A stretch of DNA of 64,000 bases from Mongoliimonas terrestris (GTDB taxonomy: Bacteria > Pseudomonadota > Alphaproteobacteria > Rhizobiales > Pleomorphomonadaceae), in assembly GCF_001927285.1 (NCBI RefSeq), contig NZ_MSIG01000010.1, forward strand, positions 115,295 through 179,294, read 5' to 3'. Each line of letters opens with the position of its first letter. Within the stretch, counting starts at the first letter, position 1. Shown here piece by piece: positions 1 to 10,794 of the stretch. A program made the translations under genes and the position numbers. The notes beneath the pieces are model-generated. The model was given only the letters and a program-made list of their open reading frames with translations, searched no databases and was not told where the DNA came from.

Positions 1-2704
1 TCTTCAGGTTGGTGAGATCGGTGACGTAGAAGACGTCCACCGCCCGCTCGCCGAAGGTCGCCACGTGGGCGGAGGCGATGTTGAGGTTGAGGTCCGACAT
101 CGCCCGGGTCAGGTCGTAGAGGAGGCCCGGCCGGTCGAGGCCGGAGACCTCGATGACGGTGAAGCGCTCCGAGAGGGTGTTGTCGAGGGTCACCTCGGTG
201 GGAAGCTGGAAGGCCTTCGGAGCCTTCTTGGAGGCGACCCGCCGGGCGACCGCCTCCGGCAGGCGCTCGCGCCCTTCCAGGGTCGCCTCGATCAGGCTGC
301 AGATGCGCTGGGCGCGCCGCTGCTCGTCGGCCTCGTCGGCGAACTCCCGGCCGATCACCATGGTGTCGAGGGCGAGGCCGTCGGTGGTGGTGAAGATCTG
401 CGCGTCGACGATGTTGGACCCGGCGGCGGTGCAGGCGCCGGCGAGGGTGGAGAGGAGACGCGGGTGGTCGGGCGCCACCACGGTGATCTCCGTCACCCCC
501 TCGAACGGCTTGGTCTGGAAGGCGGTGGCCAGCCGCCGGCCGGCGGCGTCGGTGCGGCGGAGGAGGTCGGCGTGGGCCACCTTGTCGGCGATGTCGACCC
601 GCAGCCAGTAGGGCGGATAGTGCCGCTCGAAATAGCGGTCCCGCTCCGCCGCCGGCCAGTCGGCGAGCCGGGCGGCCAGTTCCCGCTGGGAGGCCGCCAC
701 CCGCTGGCTGCGGGAGAGCTGGGAATGGCCGCCGAGGAGATAGGGCTCGGTCTCGTAGTAGAGGGTGCGCAGCAACTGGCCCTTCCAGCCGTTCCAGACG
801 CCCGGCCCCACCGCCCGGATGTCGGCGACGGTGAGGATGAGGAGGAGCTTCATCCGCTCCAGCGTCTGCACCACGGCGGCGAAGTCCCGGATGGTCTTGC
901 GGTCGGCGAGGTCGCGCGACTGGGCCGTCATGGACATCACCAGGTGGTGCTCGACGAGCCAGGCGGCGAGTTCGATCTCGGTCGGGGAGAAGCCCATGCG
1001 GGCGCCGAGCTTGCGGGCGATGCGGGCGCCGGCGATCGAATGATCCTCCGGCCGGCCCTTGGCGATGTCGTGCAGGAAGAGCGCGAAGTAGAGCACCCGC
1101 CGGTGCTGCAGCGACTTCATCAGTTCGATGGAAAGCGGGTTCTTGTCCGCCTGCTCGCCGCGCTCGATGGAGGCGAGGATGCCGACGGCGCGGAGCGTGT
1201 GCTCGTCCACCGTGTAGTGGTGGTACATGTTGAACTGCATCATCGCCACGACCTTGCCGAAGTCCGGGATGAAGCGGCCGAGGACGCCGGTCTCGTTCAT
1301 CACCCGGAGCACGGTCTCGGCGTGGTTCTTGGAGGTCAGCACCTCCAGGAAGAGGCGGTTGGCCTCCTCGTTGTCGCGAAGGGCGGCATCGACGAGGCGG
1401 AGCGACCGGGTGATCAGTTTGAGGGCGTCCGGGTGGAAGGCGAGCTCCTGCCGGTCGGCCACGTGGAAGATGCGGATCAGGTTGACCGGGTCGCGCTGAA
1501 ACACGCCGTCGTCCGCCACCATCAGCCGGTCGTGGTCGACGATGAACTGCGGGAAGGACGCGATGGTCTTCTTCCGCCGCCGGCCGACCCGGCTCAGCAT
1601 GCGGTCGAGCACCGGGATGGGCTTGGCGTGGGTTTCTTCGAGGGCGGCGCAGAAGATGCGGGTGAGGTCGCCCACGTCCTTGGCCACCAGGAAGTAGTGC
1701 TTCATGAAGCGCTCCACCGGGGAGAGGCCGGGGTGCTCCTGGTAGCCGAGAAGGGCGGCGATCTCCCGCTGCACGTCGAAGCCCAGGCGGTCGTCCGGCC
1801 GGCGGGTGAGGAAGTGCAGGTGGCAGCGCACCGCCCAGAGGAAGTCCTCGCACTTGTGGAAGCGGTTCATCTCGGCGCGGGAGAAGACGCCGAGGCGGAC
1901 GAGGTCGTCGGTAGTCGGCACCTCGTAGAAGTATTTGGCGATCCAGAAGAGCGTATGGAGGTCGCGAAGGCTCCCCTTGCCCTCCTTCACATTCGGTTCG
2001 ACCAGGTAGCGGGAGGCGCCCTGGCGCCGGTGGCGCTCGTCGCGCTCGGCGAGCTTGGCGAGGATGAACTCCGGCCCGGTGTCCTTGACCACCTCCGGCT
2101 GGAAACGGCGGACGAGATCGGCGTAGAGCGCCTCGTCGCCCCAGATCCAGCGGGCCTCCAGGATGGCGGTGCGGATCGTCATGTCGGAGCGGGAGAGGCG
2201 CACGCATTCGTCGATGCGCCGGGTGGCGTGGCCGACCTTGTAGCCGAGGTCCCAGAGCATGTAGAGCACGTACTCCACCACGCTCTCGCCCCAGGGGGTC
2301 TGCTTGTAGGGCAGCAGGAAGAGGAGGTCGAGGTCGGAGCCGGGGCCGAGGGTGCCGCGCCCGTAGCCGCCGACGGCCGCCACCGTCATGCGCTCCGAGG
2401 AGGACGGATTGTCCACCTTGAAGACCCGCTCCACCGCGTGGTCGTAGATGATGCGGATCAGCGTATCGACCATGTGGGACAGGCGGCGGGCGCAGAGGAG
2501 GCCGTGCCGGTCCTCGGTGAGGAGGACACGCGCCTTGTCGCGGCCGTCCTGCACCACCCGCTTCAGGACGGTGAGGATGGCCGGCCGGGGATCGGAGACC
2601 CGATGATCGCGGCGCGGTCCGGACGCTTCCTCGCAAAGGGCGGCGATCTCCTGCCGGATGCCGGCCTCGTCGATCAGGATGTCGATGTCGTGGGTCTTCG
2701 CCAT
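1..2704 (-). CDS. glnD: [Protein-PII] uridylyltransferase / uridylyl-removing enzyme, 3' end outside window
   Basis: GlnD senses glutamine and adds or removes UMP on the PII proteins (GlnB/GlnK), setting nitrogen control. About 901 codons are visible from the ATG at 2702-2704; the frame has no stop before base 1, so the C-terminus is lost to the window edge. The nucleotidyltransferase motif GSDLD lies at residues 122-126, the HD motif FLHDIAKG at about 543-550 (His545, Asp546), and two ACT-type segments follow in the last 170 residues. The second contains SGLDRPGLLYDLTRAMSDL. The family is usually 930-950 residues, so only a few tens are missing. Domain order and motifs make the identity firm. 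Confidence 0.95.
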   Translation of the reverse strand, partial: MAKTHDIDILIDEAGIRQEIAALCEEASGPRRDHRVSDPRPAILTVLKRVVQDGRDKARVLLTEDRHGLLCARRLSHMVDTLIRIIYDHAVERVFKVDNPSSSERMTVAAVGGYGRGTLGPGSDLDLLFLLPYKQTPWGESVVEYVLYMLWDLGYKVGHATRRIDECVRLSRSDMTIRTAILEARWIWGDEALYADLVRRFQPEVVKDTGPEFILAKLAERDERHRRQGASRYLVEPNVKEGKGSLRDLHTLFWIAKYFYEVPTTDDLVRLGVFSRAEMNRFHKCEDFLWAVRCHLHFLTRRPDDRLGFDVQREIAALLGYQEHPGLSPVERFMKHYFLVAKDVGDLTRIFCAALEETHAKPIPVLDRMLSRVGRRRKKTIASFPQFIVDHDRLMVADDGVFQRDPVNLIRIFHVADRQELAFHPDALKLITRSLRLVDAALRDNEEANRLFLEVLTSKNHAETVLRVMNETGVLGRFIPDFGKVVAMMQFNMYHHYTVDEHTLRAVGILASIERGEQADKNPLSIELMKSLQHRRVLYFALFLHDIAKGRPEDHSIAGARIARKLGARMGFSPTEIELAAWLVEHHLVMSMTAQSRDLADRKTIRDFAAVVQTLERMKLLLILTVADIRAVGPGVWNGWKGQLLRTLYYETEPYLLGGHSQLSRSQRVAASQRELAARLADWPAAERDRYFERHYPPYWLRVDIADKVAHADLLRRTDAAGRRLATAFQTKPFEGVTEITVVAPDHPRLLSTLAGACTAAGSNIVDAQIFTTTDGLALDTMVIGREFADEADEQRRAQRICSLIEATLEGRERLPEAVARRVASKKAPKAFQLPTEVTLDNTLSERFTVIEVSGLDRPGLLYDLTRAMSDLNLNIASAHVATFGERAVDVFYVTDLTNLK

Positions 2705-2795
2705 GGGGGAAATGCAAGCGTCCGTCGTCCAAAGTCGGGCGACCCTACAGTCTGGCGGCGCGGTCCGCCACACCGTCGCGGATGGGCGGCCCGGA

Positions 2796-4886
2796 TCAGG
2801 CTTCGCGGTCGTCGCCGGGCAGCGGCGCGTCGATGGTGCAGACGAGGCCGTCCGGCTCGAACAGAATGCGCACCGCGCCGCCGAGTTCGCGCGAAAGCCC
2901 CTGCTCGATGAGCCGCGAGCCGAACCCCCGGCGGGTCGGCGGCGTCACCGTCGGGCCGCCGTGCTCGGACCAGCGGAAGAGGAGGAAGCGCCCCTCGGGC
3001 CGCTCGGCAAGCGTCCAGGCGATGGCGACCCGGCCGTCGGGCACGCAGAGCGCGCCGTACTTGACCGCGTTGGTGGCAAGCTCGTGCAGCGCCATGGCGA
3101 AGGAGAGCGCCGTCTGCGGTCCGAGGCGGACCGGCACGCCGGCGACGTCGAACCGGTCGGCGCCGTGCGGCGCCACCGCGCCGTCCACCACGGCGGTGAG
3201 GTCCGCCCCCTCCCAGCGCTCGCGGGTGAGCACGTCGTGGGCCTGGGCGAGCGCCACGATTCGGCCGGTGAAGGCGTCGCGGGCGGCTTCCGTGTCGGTG
3301 GTGGACCGCAGGCTCTGGGCGGCGATGGAGTTGACGGTCGCGAGCGTGTTCTTCACCCGGTGATTGAGTTCGTTGATGAGGAGGCGCTGGTGGAGCTCCA
3401 CCTCGTGGCGCTTGGAGATGTCGTCGAACACGGCAAGGACGCCCGCGATGGCGCCGTCCTCCACCACCGGGATGGCGTTCACCGACAGGATGCGCCGGGT
3501 GCCGTCGCGCGGGTCCATGATGCTCTGCTCGAAGGCCGTGACCGTCTCGCCCGTGAGCGCCCGGCTCACCGGCAGGTCGGCGACGGCGAGCGGGCGGCCG
3601 TCCACGGTGGCGTTGCCCCAGGCAGGGGCGTCGTAGCGCCGGCCCTCGGCGGTGCCGGACGACAGGCGCAGGAGCCGGCAGGCGGCCTCGTTGGCGAACG
3701 CGATGTGCCCGTCGGCGTCGACCTCCACGATGCCGACCGGTGAATGGTCGAGCACCCGCTGCAGGCGCGCGTTGGCGGCGGCGAGCGCCTCCTCGGCGCG
3801 GTTGCGCGCGTCCGCCCGGCGGGCGAGTTCCGCCGCGGCGCCGGAGAGGGCCTTGCCGATCAGGTTGATCTCGCTGTTGGTGGTCTCCGCCGGCGCGCGG
3901 AGCGGCGCCGACTGGCCGAGCGCCACCGCCGTGTCGGCAAGATCCGTCATGGCCTTGGAGATGCGCCCGCCGTACCAGCTGGCCGCCGCGAGCGCCACCG
4001 CCAGACCGCCGAGCGCGGCGGTGCCGAGAAGCACGAGCGCCTGGGTGAGCGGCTTTTCCACCGCCGCCACCGGCACCCCGACCGCGACCCGCCAGCCGGT
4101 GACGGCCGAGCGCGCGTAGGCGGAGAGCACGGGCGTGCCCTCCTTGGTGATCCCTTGCCAGACGCCGCCGTCCCCGGTCGCACGCCGGCGGAGGTCGTCG
4201 GTGGCTTGGGTGCCGACGAAGCGGTCGTTCTGGCGCGAACGCGCCACGATGACGAACGTCTCGTCCAGCACCGCGCCGGTCCAGTCGGTCGGCAGGTTCT
4301 CGGCGGCGATCACCCCGGTGATCCGCGCCGCCGGGATCTCCATCACGAGGGCGAGGCCGCCGGGGGCCGTCGTGCGGATGGGAATCTTGATGCCGACGAC
4401 CGGGCCGCTTCCGGAGGTGTCCGTCCTCAGGCCGAGGAAGCCCATCGGGCCGTCGATGGCCGGCAGGGTTTCGGGTGGCGGGCCGGGCCGGCGCACCGTC
4501 CGGCTGTCGAGGAGGATGGCGGTGTCGTCCTGGAGAACCACCCGGGTGCCGAGAATGTCGGCCGTGTCGGCGAGCGCGTCGCGCACCTCCGGGGCCCGCG
4601 CGCCGGCCTGGTCGAGGGTGGCCCGGAGGAGGCGCAGGCCATCCTGCAGGGAGAGCATCTGCCGGTCGACCGAGGCGGAGACGCGCGCCGCCACCTCCAG
4701 GGCTTCGCTCTGGTAGCGGTCGCGCTCCTTCATGCTGAAGCCGATCGCAAGCGCCGTCGCCGCCACGATCAGCGGCGCCAGAAGGAAGGTGGTGAGGACG
4801 ATGAGGTGGGCGCGGGTGGAGAAGGCCCGCCGCGCCGGTTTGCCCGTCATGTCCACCGCGCGTCTCTCCATCGTCCATCCGTGCAT
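2796..4886 (-). CDS. HWE-family sensor histidine kinase with PAS domain
   Basis: A 696-residue membrane sensor kinase. One transmembrane helix lies at about 27-49 and a second at about 283-301, enclosing a periplasmic sensor region of about 230 residues. A HAMP-like linker, a PAS domain (about 375-492) and the kinase core follow. The phospho-acceptor motif is NELNHRVKNTL with His509. The ATPase core has HELATNAVKYGAL and the diagnostic W-x-E motif (FRWSEHGGP), which mark the HWE subfamily common in alphaproteobacteria. No response regulator is adjacent, so it is an orphan whose partner and signal cannot be told. ATG codons at residues 6 and 13 are equally possible starts, because no clear ribosome-binding site decides. 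Confidence 0.88.
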   Translation of the reverse strand: MHGWTMERRAVDMTGKPARRAFSTRAHLIVLTTFLLAPLIVAATALAIGFSMKERDRYQSEALEVAARVSASVDRQMLSLQDGLRLLRATLDQAGARAPEVRDALADTADILGTRVVLQDDTAILLDSRTVRRPGPPPETLPAIDGPMGFLGLRTDTSGSGPVVGIKIPIRTTAPGGLALVMEIPAARITGVIAAENLPTDWTGAVLDETFVIVARSRQNDRFVGTQATDDLRRRATGDGGVWQGITKEGTPVLSAYARSAVTGWRVAVGVPVAAVEKPLTQALVLLGTAALGGLAVALAAASWYGGRISKAMTDLADTAVALGQSAPLRAPAETTNSEINLIGKALSGAAAELARRADARNRAEEALAAANARLQRVLDHSPVGIVEVDADGHIAFANEAACRLLRLSSGTAEGRRYDAPAWGNATVDGRPLAVADLPVSRALTGETVTAFEQSIMDPRDGTRRILSVNAIPVVEDGAIAGVLAVFDDISKRHEVELHQRLLINELNHRVKNTLATVNSIAAQSLRSTTDTEAARDAFTGRIVALAQAHDVLTRERWEGADLTAVVDGAVAPHGADRFDVAGVPVRLGPQTALSFAMALHELATNAVKYGALCVPDGRVAIAWTLAERPEGRFLLFRWSEHGGPTVTPPTRRGFGSRLIEQGLSRELGGAVRILFEPDGLVCTIDAPLPGDDREA

Positions 4887-5024
4887 TGCGCAGACATGGT
4901 GATGGAAGGCGGTCGGGTCGCAAGCGCTAATTTCTATGTGTTGGACCGACGGCGGAGAAAACCGTCGTCGGGGCCATGTCAGCGGCGCGTGGCAGTCGGC
5001 CTCGTCCGACCCTCACGCGCGCCT

Positions 5025-5060
5025 AGGCCTGACCGGCCGGCCCGCGTTCGGGCTTGCCTG
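5025..5060. repeat. Copy of the dispersed 28-bp palindromic element
   Basis: The sequence AGGCCTGACCGG...GTTCGGG at 5025-5052 followed by CTTGCCTG is a diverged copy of the palindrome seen at 12938, 13025 and 26638. It lies just downstream of the ada-like gene's stop (5091, minus strand). Unlike the other loci, no perfect hairpin follows the CTTGCCTG tail. Confidence 0.6.
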
Positions 5061-5090
5061 CACACGCGCACCTTCCATGGGGCGCCTCGG

Positions 5091-6071
5091 TCAGGCGCCC
5101 TCCCCGCCTGCGGCCGGTCCGGCGCCGGCGAGGCGGGTGATCAGCCCGGTCTCCCAGCCGAGGATGGCCTTCTTTCGGGTGATGCCCCAGTGGTAGCCGC
5201 AAAGGTCGCCCTGGCGGCCGAGCACCCGGTGGCAGGGCACCACGAAGGAGATGGGGTTTCGCCCGACCGCCGAGCCGACCGCGCGGGCGGCCTTTGGGTT
5301 GCCGATGTGGCGGGCGATGTCCGAATAGGTGGTGGCCTTGCCGAGCGGGATGCGCAGGAGCGTCTCCCACACCCGCACCTCGAAGTCCGATCCGATGAAG
5401 ACGAGCCGCAGGGGCCGCTCGTGGGTCCAGTGGTGCGGGTCGAAGATCTGGCGGGCGAAGGGCTCGGTCACCTTCGGGTCGATGACGAAGCTGGCGGCGG
5501 GCCAGCGGCTCGCCATGTCGGTGAAGGCCTTGGCCTCCTCGCCCGGGTCCGCGAAGGCGAGGCCCGCAAGGCCGCGCTCGGTCGCCATCAGGAGGGCGGT
5601 GCCGAACGGGGAGGCGTGGAAGCCGTAGGCGATGGTGACGCCGCCGCCGCGCGCCTTGTAGGCGCCGGGGCTCATGGCCTCGTGGGTGACAAAGAGGTCG
5701 TGCAGCCGCCCCGGCCCGGAAAGGCCCACCTCGTAGGCGGTGTCGAGGATGGAGGCGCTGTCGTCCAGCATGCGGCGGGCCTGGTCGAGGGTGAGCGCCT
5801 GCAGGAAGGCCTTCGGCGTCAGCCCGGCCCAGCGGGTGAACACTCGGTGCAGGTGCCCGGGGTCGGTGCCGACCGCGCCGGCGATGGCGTCGAGGTCCGG
5901 CTGCTCGCGCCAGGCCTCGGTGAGGAAGCGGATGGTCGCCCGCACGAGGGCGTAGTCGTCGGCCGCCCGGTCGAGCACCACGGGCTCCGCCATGCGCATC
6001 TCCTCCAGGAAGCTCTTGGCCTCGGCCTTCGACGGGCCGTCGGTCAGGGTGTCGGGGATCGCAAGATCCAT
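5091..6071 (-). CDS. AraC-type regulator fused to methylated-DNA-[protein]-cysteine S-methyltransferase (Ada-like)
   Basis: A 326-residue fusion. Residues about 42-140 form an AraC-type DNA-binding domain, and residues about 145-315 an O6-methylguanine-DNA methyltransferase with active-site motif PCHR (Cys280). It would remove alkyl groups from guanine suicidally and may regulate alkylation-repair genes. The N-terminal zinc domain of E. coli Ada, which reads methyl-phosphotriesters, is absent, so activation by that route is not possible. The ATG at 6069-6071 is chosen because GAGGAGAG precedes it at good spacing; an upstream in-frame start at 6140 has no such site. Confidence 0.88.
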   Translation of the reverse strand: MDLAIPDTLTDGPSKAEAKSFLEEMRMAEPVVLDRAADDYALVRATIRFLTEAWREQPDLDAIAGAVGTDPGHLHRVFTRWAGLTPKAFLQALTLDQARRMLDDSASILDTAYEVGLSGPGRLHDLFVTHEAMSPGAYKARGGGVTIAYGFHASPFGTALLMATERGLAGLAFADPGEEAKAFTDMASRWPAASFVIDPKVTEPFARQIFDPHHWTHERPLRLVFIGSDFEVRVWETLLRIPLGKATTYSDIARHIGNPKAARAVGSAVGRNPISFVVPCHRVLGRQGDLCGYHWGITRKKAILGWETGLITRLAGAGPAAGGEGA

Positions 6072-6155
6072 GGTCGCTCTCCTCTCCGGTTGTCCGGACG
6101 TTAGAGCGGACCGCATCCGGCAGCCACCCGATTTTCGCAAAGGCTTTGGCGGGCC

Positions 6156-6689
6156 TCAGGTCGGCGCCGCGAGGGCGTCCGGGCCGCCGCGGCGGGCGGT
6201 GGCGAGCGCCTTGGCGAGGGCCTCGGCGAAGCTTTCCCGGTCGGGCGGATTGAGGAAGCCGCCGAGGTCGACGGCGCGGCCGTGCGAGACGAGCTTCATC
6301 TCCACCACCCCCTCGTCCTCCAGGCGCGTGACGTGGAGGCGCGCCCAGAGCGGATTGAGGTGGAACTCCTGCGTCCGGCCGCGGGCGGAGACGCGGACCA
6401 CGTGCACGTCGCTGACGGAGACATGCACCTCCTCGAAGGCCTTGGCGCTGGCGTAGTTGAGCCGGAAGGCCACGTAGACGATGAGGATGTCGAGGCCGAA
6501 GAACCAGAACACCGGCCAGGCGCCGATCACCAGGAAGAGGACGCCGGAGACGAGGCACATGAAGCCGACCGCCAGCATCAGGACCAGGAAGCCGCGTGGC
6601 CCCAGCGACCGGTACGGCGTCAGCCGGGCCGAGAAGAAGGGCGCGTCGGCGTCGGCCGGGCCGTGGTCGGTCGCATTGTGCGCTGTCAT
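6156..6689 (-). CDS. DUF2244 family membrane protein
   Basis: 177 residues with a hydrophobic hairpin at about 32-75 (two transmembrane helices, FLVLMLAVGFMCLVSGVLF and a second starting WPVFWFFGLDILIVYVAF). A soluble domain follows containing FHLNPLWARLHV, typical of DUF2244 proteins of alphaproteobacteria. The function of the family is unknown to me. Its start codon lies only 22 bp from the divergent nth start, and a perfect minus-strand -10 box (TATAAT, 6703-6698) would place the transcript start at or next to the ATG, giving a leaderless message. Confidence 0.8.
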   Translation of the reverse strand: MTAHNATDHGPADADAPFFSARLTPYRSLGPRGFLVLMLAVGFMCLVSGVLFLVIGAWPVFWFFGLDILIVYVAFRLNYASAKAFEEVHVSVSDVHVVRVSARGRTQEFHLNPLWARLHVTRLEDEGVVEMKLVSHGRAVDLGGFLNPPDRESFAEALAKALATARRGGPDALAAPT

Positions 6690-6726
6690 TGAAGGCGATT
6701 ATAGAGGAGGGATGCGCCGCGCAAAG
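6690..6726. promoter_or_regulatory. Shared, overlapping divergent promoter of DUF2244 gene and nth
   Basis: Only 22 bp separate the two start codons. On the minus strand TATAAT at 6703-6698 has a weak -35 (CTTTGC, 6726-6721) at 17 bp, inside nth. On the plus strand TATAGA at 6700-6705 overlaps it, with TTGTGC at 6676-6681 as a weak -35. Either start point would fall at or near the respective ATG. This is inference from spacing and hexamers only. Confidence 0.45.
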
Positions 6727-7605
6727 ACCCTCCCCCTTGACGCCGCCGGTCGACCGAATGTCGCACGGCCTGCCCGCTCCCGCCCCGCCGCCCCCGACGG
6801 CCCGCCGCCGGACGCGCCCGCGGCGTCGGAAACCGCGCCGAAGCCGGCCCGCAAGGCCGCGGCGAAGGCCGCTCCCGGAAAGGGCAAGCGCAAGCCGAAG
6901 GCGGTCTATGCGCCGGCGGAGGTGGAGGCGATCTTCGCCCGCTTCCGGGCCGCCAACCCGGAGCCGAAGGGCGAACTTGAGCATGTGAACGCCTTCACGC
7001 TGCTCGTCGCCGTGGTGCTCTCCGCCCAGGCGACGGACGCCGGCGTCAACAAGGCGACCCGGCCCCTCTTCCAGGTGGCCGACACGCCGCAGGCGATGCT
7101 CGCCCTCGGCGAGGACGGGGTGCGCGAGGCGATCAAGTCGATCGGGCTCTTCCGCACCAAGGCGAAGAACGTGATCGCGCTCTCCGAGGCGCTGATCCGC
7201 GACCACGGCGGCGTGGTGCCGGAGGACCGGACGGCGCTCGAAAAGCTCCCCGGCGTCGGCCGCAAGACCGCCAACGTGGTGCTCAACATGGCCTTCGGCC
7301 AGCCGACCTTCGCGGTCGACACCCACATCTTCCGGCTCGGCAACCGGCTGCTTCTCGCCCCCGGCAAGGACCCCCTGGCGGTGGAACTCGCCTTCGAGGC
7401 GATCGTGCCGGAGCCCTACCGGCTGCACGCCCACCACTGGCTGATCCTGCACGGCCGCTACGTCTGCAAGGCCCGCAAGCCCGAGTGCGAGCGGTGCGTC
7501 ATCTACGATCTCTGCAAGAGCCCGGAGCGCCGGGTGGTGGACCGGCAGCCGGATCCGATGGATCCGGGGGAGCCGGATCCATCGGATCCGGCTGCCGCCT
7601 CGTAG
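6712..7605 (+). CDS. nth: Endonuclease III (DNA glycosylase/AP lyase)
   Basis: 297 residues; removes oxidised pyrimidines and cleaves abasic sites in base-excision repair. The first about 65 residues are a low-complexity Ala/Pro/Lys-rich extension that E. coli Nth lacks. The helix-hairpin-helix LPGVGRKTANVV carries the catalytic Lys, AVDTHIFRLGNR the catalytic Asp, and the C-terminal C-x6-C-x2-C-x5-C set (CKARKPECERCVIYDLC) binds a 4Fe-4S cluster. The ATG at 6712 is chosen; AGGAGG lies only 1 nt from it, too close for normal use. The last 15 codons contain a short inverted repeat (ATCCGATGGATCC-like). Confidence 0.92.
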   Translation: MRRAKTLPLDAAGRPNVARPARSRPAAPDGPPPDAPAASETAPKPARKAAAKAAPGKGKRKPKAVYAPAEVEAIFARFRAANPEPKGELEHVNAFTLLVAVVLSAQATDAGVNKATRPLFQVADTPQAMLALGEDGVREAIKSIGLFRTKAKNVIALSEALIRDHGGVVPEDRTALEKLPGVGRKTANVVLNMAFGQPTFAVDTHIFRLGNRLLLAPGKDPLAVELAFEAIVPEPYRLHAHHWLILHGRYVCKARKPECERCVIYDLCKSPERRVVDRQPDPMDPGEPDPSDPAAAS

Positions 7606-7636
7606 GTCGGGCGCCAGCCGGACCGGCCCTCCCGCC

Positions 7637-9910
<2,274 letters not shown>

Positions 9911-10031
9911 GCTGGCCCCATGTTGTCCGGACCGCGCCGCGGCCCCTGCAGGGTAAAAAGGTGGCGGACCATACGCGCGGGAGGGGATTCCCTCAACGGG
10001 GGATATGGGCGGGGGTGAGGGATGAGGGGTG

Positions 10032-10188
10032 GGTCGGGCGGGGTTGGGGGTCGGGCGGGGTTGGGATGGGCGGGGTTGGGGGTCGGGCGGGATCGCGTGA
10101 CGGGCGAGGTTGGGTGGCGGGCGGGATCGCGTGACGGGCGAGGTTGGGTGGCGGGCGGGATCGCGTGACGGGCGAGGTTGGGGGGTCG
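10032..10188. repeat. G-rich tandem repeats, 17-bp unit growing into a 34-bp unit
   Basis: About four copies of a 17-bp unit (TCGGGCGGGGTTGGGGG) run into three near-perfect copies of a 34-bp unit containing GATCGCGTGACGGGCGAGG. Units are contiguous with no spacers, so this is not a CRISPR array. The region lies upstream of maeB on the C-rich minus strand. The plus strand has repeated GGG/GGGG runs able to form G-quadruplexes. Confidence 0.8.
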
Positions 10189-10237
10189 GGCGTTCTCCGG
10201 TGTCCGGTCGCATACGACAGACGCCGCCCCCTCCTCC

Positions 10238-10333
10238 ATCGTCATGGTCCGGTTCAGCCGGACCAGCCACGCATTCCGCCGCACGTCGCCCGGAAAAAAG
10301 CGTGGGTGGTCCGCCTTCGCGGACCATGACGAT
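10238..10333. repeat. MITE-like inverted-repeat element, copy 1
   Basis: Ends are inverted repeats ATCGTCATGGTCC and GGACCATGACGAT. The arms continue imperfectly through CCACGC and GCGTGG around a 40-bp centre containing AAAAAA. A second, more regular copy is at 39075-39175 between dnaJ and dnaK. It carries no gene. Confidence 0.75.
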
Positions 10334-10357
10334 CTGGGGGGTTCTGGTGGGAGCGGG

Positions 10358-10463
10358 TCCTGCGTGGTTCGCGGTCGGTGGCCTTGCATCGTTCGGCGTC
10401 GCCGGCCTTGCGTGGTTCGGCGTTGTCGGTCCTGCGTGGTTCGTCGTCGCCGGCCTTGCACCA
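10358..10463. repeat. 24-bp imperfect tandem repeat, four copies plus a partial
   Basis: Units start at 10358, 10382, 10406 and 10430, with a partial fifth from 10454. The consensus is close to CCTTGCGTGGTTCGGCGTCG followed by CCGG. The period is a multiple of three, so it reads as an eight-residue repeat (for example GLAWFGVA), but no start, ribosome-binding site or homologous gene supports coding. Confidence 0.75.
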
Positions 10464-10524
10464 CCGCTCTCGCGCCCTCCTCCCTCCTCACCATGACGAT
10501 CGGGGCAGATCGGTTCTTCCAAGG

Positions 10525-10625
10525 CGTCACCCCGGCGAAAGCCGGGGCCCAGCCGACGGTGGGGACAACCGCGCCGGTGCGGATGGGGCGCCGTCGGTTG
10601 GATCCCGGCTTTCGCCGGGATGACG
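10525..10625. repeat. Inverted-repeat element with GGCGAAAGCC arms
   Basis: Left arm CGTCACCCCGGCGAAAGCCG and right arm CGGCTTTCGCCGGGATGACG frame about 60 bp. Arms of this kind (CCCGGCGAAAGCCGGG) are a common dispersed intergenic palindrome in alphaproteobacteria. It fills most of the remaining space before dapB. Confidence 0.7.
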
Positions 10626-10794
10626 GGACTGACGGGCGGGGCGGTTGGACCGGGCGCGTGCACGGCTTGCCCACCCACCCTCCACCCCTCCCCCGCGCTA
10701 ACCCCTTCGTCGGGTTTCGGCGGTTCTCCGGTGCTGCCGGCTTCCCTCCCGGCGCGTCGCCCTGCTATAGGCGAACGCGAAGCGGGAGATGCCG

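Noticed and set aside
65..2911. 948-codon open frame on the plus strand across glnD
   Set aside because: It is antisense to a gene with full GlnD motifs; its composition (Gly, Arg, Val, His, Glu) is that of a reverse frame in 70% G+C DNA.
10032..10188. CRISPR-like array
   Set aside because: The 34-bp units are contiguous with no unique spacers and there are no cas genes.
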